From Prevotella sp. UBA2739 (GTDB lineage Bacteria; Bacteroidota; Bacteroidia; Bacteroidales; Bacteroidaceae), in assembly GCA_002353525.1 (NCBI GenBank), contig DEJV01000005.1:1-64000 (forward strand): 64,000 nt of DNA, written 5' to 3'. Below are positions 25,236 through 34,504 of the stretch, one piece after another. Below the pieces are notes generated by a model, which saw nothing but the letters and a program-made list of their open reading frames with translations, ran no database searches and was not told where the DNA came from. Both the position numbers and the translations under genes were made by a program. Each line of letters opens with the position of its first letter. Position 1 is the first letter of the stretch.

Positions 25236-26720
25236 ATGGACAATAAAAAATATTTCTTTGCGGTCGATTTGGGCGCAACGAGCGGAAGGACAATTATCGG
25301 CACGTTGAACGACGGAAAATTCGACTTGGAAGAACTGACTCGCTTCGACAACAATCTCATTGAGACGGGCGGACACTTCTACTGGGACATCTATGCCTTG
25401 TATTTTGAAGTCATCAAGGGACTCAAGGTGGCTGCCAGCCGGCAGATAGAGATTACCAGCATTGGCATCGACACATGGGGTGTCGATTTTGTGTTTGTCG
25501 GCGACGACAATGCCATCTTGCGCAACCCCATGGCCTATCGCGACCCGCACACCTTCGGCAAGATGGAAGAGTATCTGGAGAAGGTGGCCAGCAAGAAGGA
25601 TGTCTATCATGTGACGGGCATTCAGTTCATGAACTTCAACTCGCTCTTTCAGCTATATGCCATGAAGGAGGCAGGCAACAGCGCCCTGAAAAACGCAAAG
25701 AAGATTCTCTTTGTGCCCGACGCACTCAGCTGGATGCTTACGGGCGAGGCCGTATGCGAGTATACCATCGCCTCCACATCACAGATGCTCGACCCGCGCA
25801 CCAAGGACCTCGACAAGGCCCTGCTGGCAAGTGTCGGCCTGAGCCGCGACAAGTTCGGACGCATGGTGAGCCCCGGCACACAGATTGGCGTGCTCACCGA
25901 AGAGGTGCAGCGCATGACGGGTCTGGGAGCTGTGCCGGTGATTGCCGTTGCCGGTCATGACACGGGCAGCGCCGTGGCTGCCGTTCCTGCCCGCAACGAG
26001 CAGTTTGCCTATCTGAGCAGCGGCACATGGAGCCTGATGGGCATTGAGACGAAGGATGCCATCATCAATGAGCGCAGCTACGAGCTGAACTTCACCAACG
26101 AAGGTGGCATCGAGGGTACCACGCGATTCCTGAAAAACATCTGCGGCATGTGGCTCTATGAGCGCTGTCGCAAGGAGTGGCCCGAAGAGGTGCGCCGGCT
26201 CTCCCACCCCGAGCTGCAAGGTTCGGCCATGCAGGTGGAGGCCTTCCGCAGCATCATCAATCCCGACGATGCCTTGTTTGCCAACCCCTCATCGATGATT
26301 GAGGCCATACAGACCTACTGCCGCAACACCCACCAGACAGTGCCTGAGACACCCGCCGAGATTTGCCGTTGCATTTTCGACTCGCTGGCCCTGCGCTACC
26401 GTCAGGTGTTCGGATGGCTGAAAGAGTTTGCCTCTTTTCCACTCAACGTGCTGCACATCATTGGCGGCGGATCGCTCAACAAATATCTCAACCAGTTTAC
26501 CGCCAACTCGCTGGGTGTGGAGGTACTTGCCGGACCGCAGGAAGGAACAGCCATCGGCAACATCATGATGCAGGCAAAAGCATCGGGCGAAGTGAAAGAC
26601 ATCTGGGAGATGCGCCAGATTATTGCCAACAGCCTCGATCTGAAGCAGTTCCACCCACAAGATAAAGAACTGTGGGACGAGGGATACCAAAAATACCTCG
26701 CTGTCACAGGACAGAAGTAA
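25236..26720 (+). CDS. rhaB: rhamnulokinase-like FGGY carbohydrate kinase
   Basis: A protein of 494 residues. The N-terminal FAVDLGATSGRTIIG holds the phosphate-binding motif of the ASKHA/FGGY fold, WGVDFVFVG and GHDTGSAVAAVP are typical of rhamnulokinases, and IIGGGSLNKYLNQFTANSLG is the C-terminal adenosine motif. It would phosphorylate L-rhamnulose or a related ketose in the cytoplasm. First gene of an operon with an isomerase and an MFS transporter; no rhamnulose-1-phosphate aldolase or classical RhaA is in the window, so the exact sugar is unproven. Confidence 0.85.
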   Translation: MDNKKYFFAVDLGATSGRTIIGTLNDGKFDLEELTRFDNNLIETGGHFYWDIYALYFEVIKGLKVAASRQIEITSIGIDTWGVDFVFVGDDNAILRNPMAYRDPHTFGKMEEYLEKVASKKDVYHVTGIQFMNFNSLFQLYAMKEAGNSALKNAKKILFVPDALSWMLTGEAVCEYTIASTSQMLDPRTKDLDKALLASVGLSRDKFGRMVSPGTQIGVLTEEVQRMTGLGAVPVIAVAGHDTGSAVAAVPARNEQFAYLSSGTWSLMGIETKDAIINERSYELNFTNEGGIEGTTRFLKNICGMWLYERCRKEWPEEVRRLSHPELQGSAMQVEAFRSIINPDDALFANPSSMIEAIQTYCRNTHQTVPETPAEICRCIFDSLALRYRQVFGWLKEFASFPLNVLHIIGGGSLNKYLNQFTANSLGVEVLAGPQEGTAIGNIMMQAKASGEVKDIWEMRQIIANSLDLKQFHPQDKELWDEGYQKYLAVTGQK

Positions 26721-26841
26721 ACAAGCATGCATGGCCCTGGCAAAGATGACATTCGCCGCTGAAAGGAGGGATGACATTCGCTGCTGAGAGGCCTGCATTC
26801 AACCAACAAGATTATCAATAACAAAAAATACTTAGAAAACT

Positions 26842-28272
26842 ATGAGTAAACCATTAGTAGAGACCAAAGCAAGAGTAGGTGTATTCTCGATTGCTTTACA
26901 GGCATATCTGCCACAGTTCCCACAACTAGTTCCTGAATTTGAGGCACAATATGACGCCTTCAAGAAAACCCTTCCCGACACCATCGAGATTATCGATGGC
27001 GGCATGGTCACCACCAAAGAGATGGCCATGGAGGCTGGCGATAAGTTCCGCGCTGCAGACGTCGACTTGGTCATCCTGCAACTGCTGACCTATTGCACCT
27101 CTTATAATATGCTGCCGGCAGTGCGCGATCTCGACGTGCCCGTAGTGCTGGTGAACGTGCAGAAGAAGAAGGCTCCCGACTATGCCCATACCGACATTCC
27201 CACATGGCTTGGCGAACTCTATGCCTGTGGTGCAGTAGGCGAGATGGTGGCCGACCTGGAGCGTGCCGGCAAGCGCCATGCCGTGATTACCGGTGTGGTA
27301 GAAGGCGGCGACCCACAGGTGCAAGCCGAGATTGAGGACTGGTGCCGTGCCGCACAGGTGCGCCGTCGTTTCCGCGACACGAACATTGCACAGATAGGAC
27401 GCCCCTATCCCGGCATGATGGACCTCTATATCGACGAGACCAATCTCTACCACCGCATGTTTGTTTATACCAAACAGTTCGACTGGGAGAAGATGTGGGC
27501 TATTGCCGACAATATCACCGACGAAGAGGCTATCCGCGCCAAGGCTCAGGACATTCTCGACACCTTCGACATCGAGGGTGGCGGCACCATCGAAAAGGTG
27601 TGGGACATGGCCAAGTATGTGGTGGCTTTTGAGCAGTGGGTGAAAGATGAGAAACTGGGCATGATTGCCTCTCACTACGACGGTTTTGCACAGGGCATTG
27701 CCGGAAAACTCGACTCGATGCTCATCCCTGCCTTCTCGATGCTCATCAAACAGCACACAGCATGTGCCGTAGAGGGTGACATGAAGGTGGCAATGGCCAT
27801 GTCGATATTGAAAACCATCAGCGGTACCGGCACACTCTCTGAGATGTACAGCATCGACTTCAACGAGGACATCTGCATCATTGGTCACTCGGGATCAGGC
27901 GACTTCGACATCTCGCAGGCCAAGAAGCCTACCATGAAAATCGTTCCTGTGTTCCACGGCAAGGCTGGCGGTGGCTACCTCACACAGTTCTATCCTCCCA
28001 CGGGACCCGTGACTTATCTGGGCATCACCCAAGACAAGAATGGCGTGTTTAAGTTTGTGGTGGCAGAGGGCGTCAACGAGGACGGACCTATCTTCACCTT
28101 CGGCGACACCAACATGCGCACCCGTTTCTCTATCGGTGCACGCGAATTCTGCAACCGCTGGAGCGAGGCCGGTCCTACCCACCACATGGCAGCTGCCGTA
28201 GGTCACCACATCGACACCATTCTCAAGGTGGCCAAGATTTTCAACATCAAGGTGGATGTTGTTTGCAGATAA
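26842..28272 (+). CDS. L-fucose/L-arabinose isomerase-family protein
   Basis: A protein of 476 residues with the pattern of the fucose/arabinose isomerase superfamily: an N-terminal domain with VDLVILQLLTYCTSYNMLPAV, a middle metal-site region, and a C-terminal GKAGGGYLTQFYPPTGPVTY segment ending in THHMAAAVGHH. It most likely converts an aldose to the ketose used by the upstream kinase. It is not the classical rhamnose isomerase family, which is notable beside a rhamnulokinase. The 120-bp gap to the kinase gene contains two near-identical 22-bp segments (GATGACATTCGCYGCTGARA, at 26746 and 26770). Confidence 0.8.
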   Translation: MSKPLVETKARVGVFSIALQAYLPQFPQLVPEFEAQYDAFKKTLPDTIEIIDGGMVTTKEMAMEAGDKFRAADVDLVILQLLTYCTSYNMLPAVRDLDVPVVLVNVQKKKAPDYAHTDIPTWLGELYACGAVGEMVADLERAGKRHAVITGVVEGGDPQVQAEIEDWCRAAQVRRRFRDTNIAQIGRPYPGMMDLYIDETNLYHRMFVYTKQFDWEKMWAIADNITDEEAIRAKAQDILDTFDIEGGGTIEKVWDMAKYVVAFEQWVKDEKLGMIASHYDGFAQGIAGKLDSMLIPAFSMLIKQHTACAVEGDMKVAMAMSILKTISGTGTLSEMYSIDFNEDICIIGHSGSGDFDISQAKKPTMKIVPVFHGKAGGGYLTQFYPPTGPVTYLGITQDKNGVFKFVVAEGVNEDGPIFTFGDTNMRTRFSIGAREFCNRWSEAGPTHHMAAAVGHHIDTILKVAKIFNIKVDVVCR

Positions 28273-28306
28273 TCAAGCTGAATGAAGAAATAAAGAACAA
28301 ATAACC

Positions 28307-29644
28307 ATGTCAAAAAACAAAGGTAGTCTGAAGAGCACCCTGGCGGTGTCTCTCAACAATTATCTGGACGCAGGTGCCATCGTGGCCGGATCGAGCGGCG
28401 TCACCCTATGGCAGAATTATCTGGGTCTGTCGGAGATGCACCTGGGATGGCTCAACGCCCTCAGCGCCAATGCGCTGGGAGCTGCTATCGGTGCCATCAT
28501 AGGTGGTTTCCTGGCCGACAAGTTCGGACGTAAGTTTATCTTCACCTACAACCTGCTGGTCTATATGCTCGGCGTACTCATTGTGATGTTGTCGGTGAAT
28601 TTCCCGATGCTTCTTGTGGGTTTCCTTATCACGGGCATCTCGGTGGGAATTGGAGTTCCTGCTTCATGGACATACATCTCTGAGAGTTCGGAAGTGAACA
28701 ACCGAGGCCGCAACATCTGCATCTCGCAGATGTCGTGGGGACTCGGCCCGATGTTCATCCTGTTCTTCGGCATGCTGCTCGCACCGGGCGGCGTGCTCTA
28801 TGCACCCGTAGAGTCGCTGGCCCATGCCATCGTGGGAGCCGACGCAGCACAGGCCACTGTGGAGGTGTTCTCCTCGCGCGTGGTATTCCTGACGCTCTTC
28901 ATCGTGGCCTTCATCGCCTGGAACCTCCAGCGCCAGCTGGAAGAGAGCGCCGAATACACTGCCCAGAAGGCCAACAACGTGAACAGCAGCATTGTCGACA
29001 ACATCAAGCTGCTCTTCACCAACAAGACTGCTGTCAAGACCGTAGCTTTCCTGGCTACCATCTATCTGACGTGGAACCTGGTGGCATCGGTGATGGGATT
29101 CTTCATGCCGCATATCTACGAGACAGCAGGCGGACTGAGCAATGAGTCGGCCAACATGCTGAGCTGCATCAGCTGGGTGTTTGTGGTGGTTACCACTTTC
29201 ATCATCTCATTCTACGTAGACAAAGTGGCCCACCGGTTCTTCTACATCTTCGGACTGGCTGCAGCTCTCACCGCCTGGCTTCTTGTCATCGGCGGTGGTG
29301 TGACCACCATTGCAGGCATCTGGATCTTCACCATTCTTTGGGGTATCAACAACGGTAGTTCGGTTCAGGTGTTTTACGCCTTGTGGGGCTCAGAGCTCTT
29401 CCCCGCCAAATTCCGTGCAGGTGCCCAGGGTCTGATGTTCTTCATCGTGCGTGGTCTTTCGGCAGCATGGGGACTTGTCTTCACGTATATCTATGGAGAA
29501 AATGGCGAAGGCTTCACCATTGCCGCTTATTGCATGGTGGTGCTGCTGTGCATCTCGCTCGTGGTTGGTCTCATTGGCATGCCCAACACGCGTGGCCGTG
29601 CCCTCGACGACATTGTGCACGAGCGCTATGGCGAAAACTATTGA
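28307..29644 (+). CDS. MFS sugar transporter
   Basis: A protein of 445 residues with about 12 transmembrane segments. The sugar-porter signature GGFLADKFGRKF lies between TM2 and TM3, a second loop has the SESSEVNNRGRN motif, and the C-terminal half has SELFPAKFRAGAQG. It should import the substrate of the adjacent kinase and isomerase across the inner membrane, probably with protons. It lies 34 bp after the isomerase gene and completes the operon. Confidence 0.88.
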   Translation: MSKNKGSLKSTLAVSLNNYLDAGAIVAGSSGVTLWQNYLGLSEMHLGWLNALSANALGAAIGAIIGGFLADKFGRKFIFTYNLLVYMLGVLIVMLSVNFPMLLVGFLITGISVGIGVPASWTYISESSEVNNRGRNICISQMSWGLGPMFILFFGMLLAPGGVLYAPVESLAHAIVGADAAQATVEVFSSRVVFLTLFIVAFIAWNLQRQLEESAEYTAQKANNVNSSIVDNIKLLFTNKTAVKTVAFLATIYLTWNLVASVMGFFMPHIYETAGGLSNESANMLSCISWVFVVVTTFIISFYVDKVAHRFFYIFGLAAALTAWLLVIGGGVTTIAGIWIFTILWGINNGSSVQVFYALWGSELFPAKFRAGAQGLMFFIVRGLSAAWGLVFTYIYGENGEGFTIAAYCMVVLLCISLVVGLIGMPNTRGRALDDIVHERYGENY

Positions 29645-29647
29645 TTG

Positions 29648-29687
29648 ATTTTCGTAGGTACGAGGGCAATCTCGTACCTACGAAAAT
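29648..29687. terminator. perfect 17-bp hairpin between convergent genes
   Basis: ATTTTCGTAGGTACGAG (29648-29664) pairs perfectly with 29671-29687, 6-nt loop. It begins at the MFS stop and lies between the MFS and dnaA 3' ends, so it may act in both directions. It belongs to the GGTACGAGGG repeat family also present at 46.8, 49.6 and 52.5 kb. Confidence 0.65.
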
Positions 29688-29790
29688 TCGTAATATCGAT
29701 ACATCGAGATTTCGAAACTTCGAGACTTCGATATTTCGATATATCGGAACATCGACATATCGAGATCCCGATATATCGACATCTCGAAAA
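29688..29790. repeat. TCGA-rich short-period repeat array
   Basis: About 100 bp of overlapping 8-10 bp units around the cores ATATCGA, CTTCGAGA and ATTTCGA. It lies between the MFS hairpin and the dnaA 3' end. No gene is seen. Confidence 0.7.
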
Positions 29791-29812
29791 TCAAAAAAAA
29801 TCCTCAGACTTA

Positions 29813-31222
29813 TTACTCTTTCAACTTGAAAGAGTTCTCAATGCTAGTAATCTCATCATGGAAAAGAGCATCTATCCGCATGCGCTCTTCCACCTGACTG
29901 CAGCTGTGAATCACCGTTGAGTGATCGCGGCCACCAATCAGCTTGCCTATACGCGAGGAAGGCATCTTGGTGTATTTCTGCGCCAGATACATCGACACCT
30001 GACGGGGCTGCACATACTCACGCTTGCGACTGCGGCCCGCAACAGCCGTAGAAGAAACGTTGTAATGGGTGCACACCGCATCCAGAATATCGTCGATGGT
30101 AAGCGGATGGTCGTCAACCTTCACGGCACGTTTGATGACACGCTCTGCCAAACGCATGTCGATATTACTATTATAGACCACCGAATAAGCCAGCAGCGAG
30201 TTCACCACTCCTTCCAAATCACGCACACTGCCGTTAGCCGTAGAAGCAATAAAACGTACCACATCAGAGGGGATACTCAGTCCATCGCGCTTAATCTTAC
30301 TCTCCAGAATATCAATGCACAGCTGCACGTTGGGCTTCTCCAGTTCGGCAATCAACCCGCAGGAGAAACGAGTGAGCAAGCGGTCGGGCATTCCCTTCAA
30401 ATCGATGGGCGGACGGTCGCTGGCGAGGATGATGCGCTTACCATTCTTGAACAGATGGTTGAAGATATGGAAGAAGGCCACCTGTGTCTTCTCTGCCGTC
30501 ATCCACTCTTGCACATCGTCGACAATGAGCACATCAATCGTCTGGTAGAAATTGATGAAGTCGTTGGTGGTGTTATGCAACACAGCACTTGTATACTGCA
30601 CCTGAAAGAGGCGGGCGCTGACATAAAGCACACGCTTATCGGGATACAGCTCTTTGGTGCGCACCCCGATGGCATTGATCAGATGCGTCTTTCCGCATCC
30701 CGACGGTCCGTAAATGAACATCGGGTTGAAGGAAGTCTTGCTCGGATGCTCGGCAATAGACAGTCCCACGCTGCGTGGCAGCTTGTTGCTGTCGCCCTCT
30801 ATAAAATTAGAAAAGGTGAGATGCGGATTCAGCTGCGAGTCGATGGGCTGCGGCTGGGCTGCATCGAGCACACTGGGCGACTGGTTAGCGCGTGTGCGTG
30901 TGAGCGTATGCCCAATTTGGGGCACAGGGTCTGCCGGAATCACCTGTGTGAGATGGTTCGCCATATCGGTGACAATGCGATAGGTAAGCTTGACACCCTT
31001 TCCAAAGGTATGCGAAAGCACCTTGCTCAGCAAGTCAACGAAGTTCTCTTCCAAGTACTCGTAAACAAACGGACTTGGAACTTGCACCAGCAATGTTTGA
31101 GTCTCTTCGTTGAAAGACTCAAGCATGATGGGCTTGAACCATGTGTTGAACTGCTGCTCTGTCACATTGCCCTTTATGAGCGAGAGGCTTTGCTCCCAGA
31201 GTGCACCAGGATTACTTTTCAT
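29813..31222 (-). CDS. dnaA: chromosomal replication initiator DnaA
   Basis: A protein of 469 residues. Domain I (1-80) contains the WFKPIMLESF segment, followed by a variable linker with prolines and glutamines. The AAA+ domain has Walker A GPSGCGKTH, Walker B LIVDDVQEW and sensor RPP. The C-terminal DNA-binding helix-turn-helix carries the DnaA signature around GGRDHSTVIHS. It opens oriC and recruits the helicase. It stands alone; dnaN is not adjacent. Confidence 0.97.
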   Translation of the reverse strand: MKSNPGALWEQSLSLIKGNVTEQQFNTWFKPIMLESFNEETQTLLVQVPSPFVYEYLEENFVDLLSKVLSHTFGKGVKLTYRIVTDMANHLTQVIPADPVPQIGHTLTRTRANQSPSVLDAAQPQPIDSQLNPHLTFSNFIEGDSNKLPRSVGLSIAEHPSKTSFNPMFIYGPSGCGKTHLINAIGVRTKELYPDKRVLYVSARLFQVQYTSAVLHNTTNDFINFYQTIDVLIVDDVQEWMTAEKTQVAFFHIFNHLFKNGKRIILASDRPPIDLKGMPDRLLTRFSCGLIAELEKPNVQLCIDILESKIKRDGLSIPSDVVRFIASTANGSVRDLEGVVNSLLAYSVVYNSNIDMRLAERVIKRAVKVDDHPLTIDDILDAVCTHYNVSSTAVAGRSRKREYVQPRQVSMYLAQKYTKMPSSRIGKLIGGRDHSTVIHSCSQVEERMRIDALFHDEITSIENSFKLKE

Positions 31223-31584
31223 TACCTTAAATTATTGAATTATATGACGAAGCTTTACAAAAAAGCTCATTAGGTTTTTGTATTCGTCTGCAAATTTCGG
31301 AAATCTTTTTGAGAAATGCAAATCTTAACTTTTATTATTTTTTTACATTCGTTCGTAAAGTGCACAATCACGGGTGTTTACGAAAAGCGAACTAAAATAT
31401 ACGATTTTCCCTATTTGCAAATTTAAAACCTACTGATATATCGCCACTTACACACAATTTATGTTTTTCTCAAAAACAAGGGCAACGCCTGATAGCAATC
31501 ATCACAAACACCACTAAAACAGGCGGTTTCAGATGATGCCCTCAAGCAAAAATATGCCTATGCTCAATTTAGACAAAATTTAAT
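31223..31584. other. AT-rich dnaA upstream region
   Basis: About 360 bp of AT-rich sequence. A TAAATTTG box on the minus strand (31418-31425) is a possible dnaA promoter. I see no cluster of DnaA boxes: TTACACACA near 31450 is the nearest match, so I do not call an origin here. No gene. Confidence 0.4.
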
Positions 31585-32487
31585 TTACTTATCTTTTTTG
31601 CCAAATACGGAGAAATGCACGTAGCGTTTCGGATGGGATTTCAAATCGATGAGCAGCGAATCGGCATCGCGCACCGTGGCATTCAAATGATTATACAATT
31701 GCGGGTCGCGCATGAGCAGGCCCAGCGAGCCTTGGTTGCTGTTCAGCTGTGCCGTGAGCTGCTTCACATTGTCGAGTGTGGCATCCACGCGCGCCAGTGT
31801 TGACGCCACGTCGAGGGCACTCAGATTGCCTGTCAGCTGCGATGTGTTGTCGAGCACGCCATCCACCTTCGTCATCAGTCCTGGCATGCGCTTATTGAGG
31901 TTGGCCATCAGCGTGTTCAGTTCGTTCGAGGTAGTAATCAGATTGCCCGAGATGGCCTCCACGTGGTGCAACGACTGGGCAATGGCCGGATCGGCCAGCA
32001 GCATATTCAGGCTGCCCATGATAGAATCGAGCTTGGGCAGCATTTTCTCTATGGCGGGTATCATGTCCTTCACTTGTCCGAGTGCGCCGCTGCTGACCTT
32101 TCCCGGGATCACGTCGCCAGGATTCAATTTTCCCGTGCCGTCGCTTTTCACAATCAGGTTCACCTGCACGTTGCCCAGCATGTCGCTCACAATCTCTGCC
32201 GAGCTTCCCTTGGGCAGCTCCAGCTTGGGGTCGATATCCACTTCCACTTTGATGTCGGCATCGGGATTCTGATAGTTGTAGTCCACTTTCTTCACCACTC
32301 CCACGCGGAATCCGTTGGCATAAATCGGACTCGACGAGGCCAGTCCGGTAACATCATCGAACGAGATGAAGTATCTGTTATTCGATGAAAACAGACTCAT
32401 GCCCTTCAGAAAATTCATTCCGAAATAGAGCAGGACGATGGCTCCCATCGCAACGAGTGCTATTCTTATCTCTTTTGAAACTTTCAT
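31585..32487 (-). CDS. MlaD/MCE-family lipid transport protein
   Basis: A protein of 300 residues with one N-terminal transmembrane anchor (residues about 9-27), then an MCE domain (residues about 38-120; GLASSSPIYANGFRVGVV and the region around VDIDPKLELPKGSSAEI), and a helical C-terminal part. MCE proteins form hexameric rings that carry phospholipids between the inner and outer membranes with an ABC transporter. The amidase gene ends 14 bp upstream, so it is the distal gene of a two-gene unit; permease and ATPase genes are not in view. Confidence 0.88.
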   Translation of the reverse strand: MKVSKEIRIALVAMGAIVLLYFGMNFLKGMSLFSSNNRYFISFDDVTGLASSSPIYANGFRVGVVKKVDYNYQNPDADIKVEVDIDPKLELPKGSSAEIVSDMLGNVQVNLIVKSDGTGKLNPGDVIPGKVSSGALGQVKDMIPAIEKMLPKLDSIMGSLNMLLADPAIAQSLHHVEAISGNLITTSNELNTLMANLNKRMPGLMTKVDGVLDNTSQLTGNLSALDVASTLARVDATLDNVKQLTAQLNSNQGSLGLLMRDPQLYNHLNATVRDADSLLIDLKSHPKRYVHFSVFGKKDK

Positions 32488-32501
32488 ATTCGGTTGTTTG
32501 T

Positions 32502-33842
32502 TTATTGGTTCTTATGTGCGCGATACTCCCTGATGCCTTCGCGAACGTCTATCTTCTCTCCGTTCTTGAAAGCGATGATGAATGCCTCGGGGAATTTCTC
32601 CAACAGCGTCTTGCGCAACTGGTATATCTCATTGTAGTTGACAGAGGCACCGACAGTATATTTATACAGGCCTCCCTCCTGATAGTGGTACACATCGGCC
32701 GTTCCTTTCAACTGCGCACTGCCGCTCTTCAGCAACTGCGAACTGGCAAGAATCTGCACCTTGAAAACGGGTCTTCCGTCGTTAGCGTTGCTCTCTGCCC
32801 CACTACTTTTTTCCTTTGTTGCTTGCTCCGGTTCCTGCTTTGCCACTTCGGGTTCCGCTTTTTGTTCCCGTGCTTGTTCGGCTTTTGGCTGTTCCGCCGC
32901 CATTTGAGCTTTTGGCTGTTCTGTCTGCCTTACCGTCTTTGACGGTGCTGCTTTGCTTTCCGCCTTTTGCGCTGCCTTTTCCTTGTATTCCTCGGGTACG
33001 ACCGACGGAATTACTGTTTCCTGATCGGCCGTTTCCTCGAAAGGGACGGTGGTTCCTCCAAAATACTTCTTCTTGTAAGCGATGAAGGCATTGTAGATGC
33101 CACGGGTGTACTTCTCGGGAGCCTCGGCAGAATTCATAAACCGCTCTTCGTCGGGGGTGGAGATGAATCCCAGCTCAAGCAGACAGCCGGGCATCGACGT
33201 CAGGCGCAGCACGGCCAGATTGTCCTGATGGGCACCGCCGTTCTGCCGGCCGGTGGCAGCACATACATAGCGCTGCATCAGTTTGGCCATCTCAACACTC
33301 CGCTCGCGGTAGGTGTCTTGTATGAACTCAAACATGATGTTGCTCTCTGGCGAGTTGGGGTCAAACCCCGCATAATGTTGCTGGTAGTCTTTCTCCATCA
33401 CGATGACGGCATTCTCGCGCTTGGCCACATCGAGGTTCTCGGTGATTCCTTTGTTGCTGCCCGAAACGCGCCCCCTGCCCAAGGTATAGGTTTGGAAACC
33501 GCGTGCAATCTTCTTGCCGGGCAGCGCGTTGATATGGATGGAGAGGAAAAGGTCGGCTTTATTCTTGTTGGCAATCTCTGCCCGCTGCCACAACTCGAGG
33601 AAGACATCTGTCTTACGGGTGTACACCACCTTCACGTCGGGGCAGTTGCGCTCCACATACTTGCCGAAGGCCAGAGCCATTTTCAGCGTGAGGTTCTTTT
33701 CTTTCGACATCGAGCCTACGCAGCCCGCGTCCCTGCCGCCATGACCGGCATCGATAACGAGCGTAAACCGCTTGCCGGCTCCCATGGCGTGGGTTGCCAG
33801 CGTCAATAATAACAATGCTATGAAAACAACTCTTTTGCCCAT
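32502..33842 (-). CDS. N-acetylmuramoyl-L-alanine amidase with SPOR-like C-terminus
   Basis: A protein of 446 residues: a Sec signal peptide (1-22), then an Amidase_3 domain (25-240) with zinc ligands visible in IDAGHGGRD, the E of LWQRAEIAN and SIHINALPG. A long low-complexity linker rich in E, Q, A and K (about 265-355) leads to a SPOR-like domain (about 360-440, beginning FKVQILASS) that would bind denuded peptidoglycan at the division site. It cleaves the amide between muramic acid and the stem peptide during cell separation. Promoter at 33860-33890; the MlaD gene follows. Confidence 0.92.
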   Translation of the reverse strand: MGKRVVFIALLLLTLATHAMGAGKRFTLVIDAGHGGRDAGCVGSMSKEKNLTLKMALAFGKYVERNCPDVKVVYTRKTDVFLELWQRAEIANKNKADLFLSIHINALPGKKIARGFQTYTLGRGRVSGSNKGITENLDVAKRENAVIVMEKDYQQHYAGFDPNSPESNIMFEFIQDTYRERSVEMAKLMQRYVCAATGRQNGGAHQDNLAVLRLTSMPGCLLELGFISTPDEERFMNSAEAPEKYTRGIYNAFIAYKKKYFGGTTVPFEETADQETVIPSVVPEEYKEKAAQKAESKAAPSKTVRQTEQPKAQMAAEQPKAEQAREQKAEPEVAKQEPEQATKEKSSGAESNANDGRPVFKVQILASSQLLKSGSAQLKGTADVYHYQEGGLYKYTVGASVNYNEIYQLRKTLLEKFPEAFIIAFKNGEKIDVREGIREYRAHKNQ

Positions 33843-33859
33843 GCGTATTGTTTTGGCTG

Positions 33860-33890
33860 CAAAATTAGTGAATTATCTACAAAACTCAAA
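33860..33890 (-). promoter_or_regulatory. amidase promoter
   Basis: Plus-strand CAAAATTA (33860-33867) reads TAATTTTG, with CAAA at 33887-33890 as the -33 box, 19 nt apart. A plus-strand hairpin AAACCT/AGGTTT with a T run overlaps it (33888-33908). Confidence 0.7.
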
Positions 33891-33940
33891 CCTTTCGTCA
33901 GGTTTTTTCTCTGATGAGGAGCAAATCTTTGTCCGATTCG

Positions 33941-34327
33941 TCATTTTACCAGGTGCAGCTCCACGCTTGCACCGTCGCAATCGGCTCCCATCGGCGGGTT
34001 TACCTTGGTCAGCTCAATGTCGACGGAGGTCACTCCAGCCATCTCGTTGAAGATGGACGTGCCGATACGCCCAGCCACATGCTCCAACAGTGCCGACGGC
34101 TGCATCATCTCACGTTTTACCAATGCCAGCAGCTCGGCATAGTTGAGCGTGTCGCTCACCTTGTCGCTCTGCATGGCCGTTTTGATATCATAGCCCACGC
34201 GCACCGTCACCACAAAGTCGCCACCTGTCATGCGTTCCTGCGGCATCACGCCGTGTGTGGCGTGAAACCGCAGGTTGCGTAGGGTTATGTAGGAACTGGT
34301 TACTTTCATTTCAAGTGAAAAGTTCAA
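33941..34327 (-). CDS. folB: dihydroneopterin aldolase
   Basis: A protein of 128 residues, normal for FolB. The start is YITLRNLRFHATHGVMPQE, the conserved N-terminus with the H-G-V motif, and the later ESLLEHVAGRI-type helix is present as ALLEHVAGRIGTSIF. It converts dihydroneopterin to 6-hydroxymethyl-dihydropterin and glycolaldehyde in folate synthesis. It stands alone, with simple AAGTGAAAAG repeats upstream of its start. folE, the first folate enzyme, is at 63226-63819. Confidence 0.92.
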   Translation of the reverse strand: MNFSLEMKVTSSYITLRNLRFHATHGVMPQERMTGGDFVVTVRVGYDIKTAMQSDKVSDTLNYAELLALVKREMMQPSALLEHVAGRIGTSIFNEMAGVTSVDIELTKVNPPMGADCDGASVELHLVK

Positions 34328-34504
34328 CTCAAGTGAAAAGTGAAGAGTGAAAAGTGAAAAGATTCTTCAAGTGAAAAGTGAAAAGTGACAAGTGACAAGT
34401 ATGATTACTCTCAAGGCAGAGGCTCCAGCTCGAAAGGTAATCTCTCACCTCTCTCCCCTCACCTCTCACCTCTCAATTCTCAATTATCAATTATCAATTA
34501 TCAA
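34313..34504. repeat. simple intergenic repeats between folB and nrdJ
   Basis: AAGTGAAAAGTGA-type repeats near the folB start, a CTCACCTCTCACC block, then TCAATTATCAATTATCAA units that reach the nrdJ stop codon at 34505 (gene sense TTGATAATTGATAATTG). No gene. Confidence 0.7.

Noticed and set aside
31223..31584. oriC beside dnaA
   Set aside because: The region is AT-rich but has no cluster of DnaA boxes; the nearest match has two mismatches.
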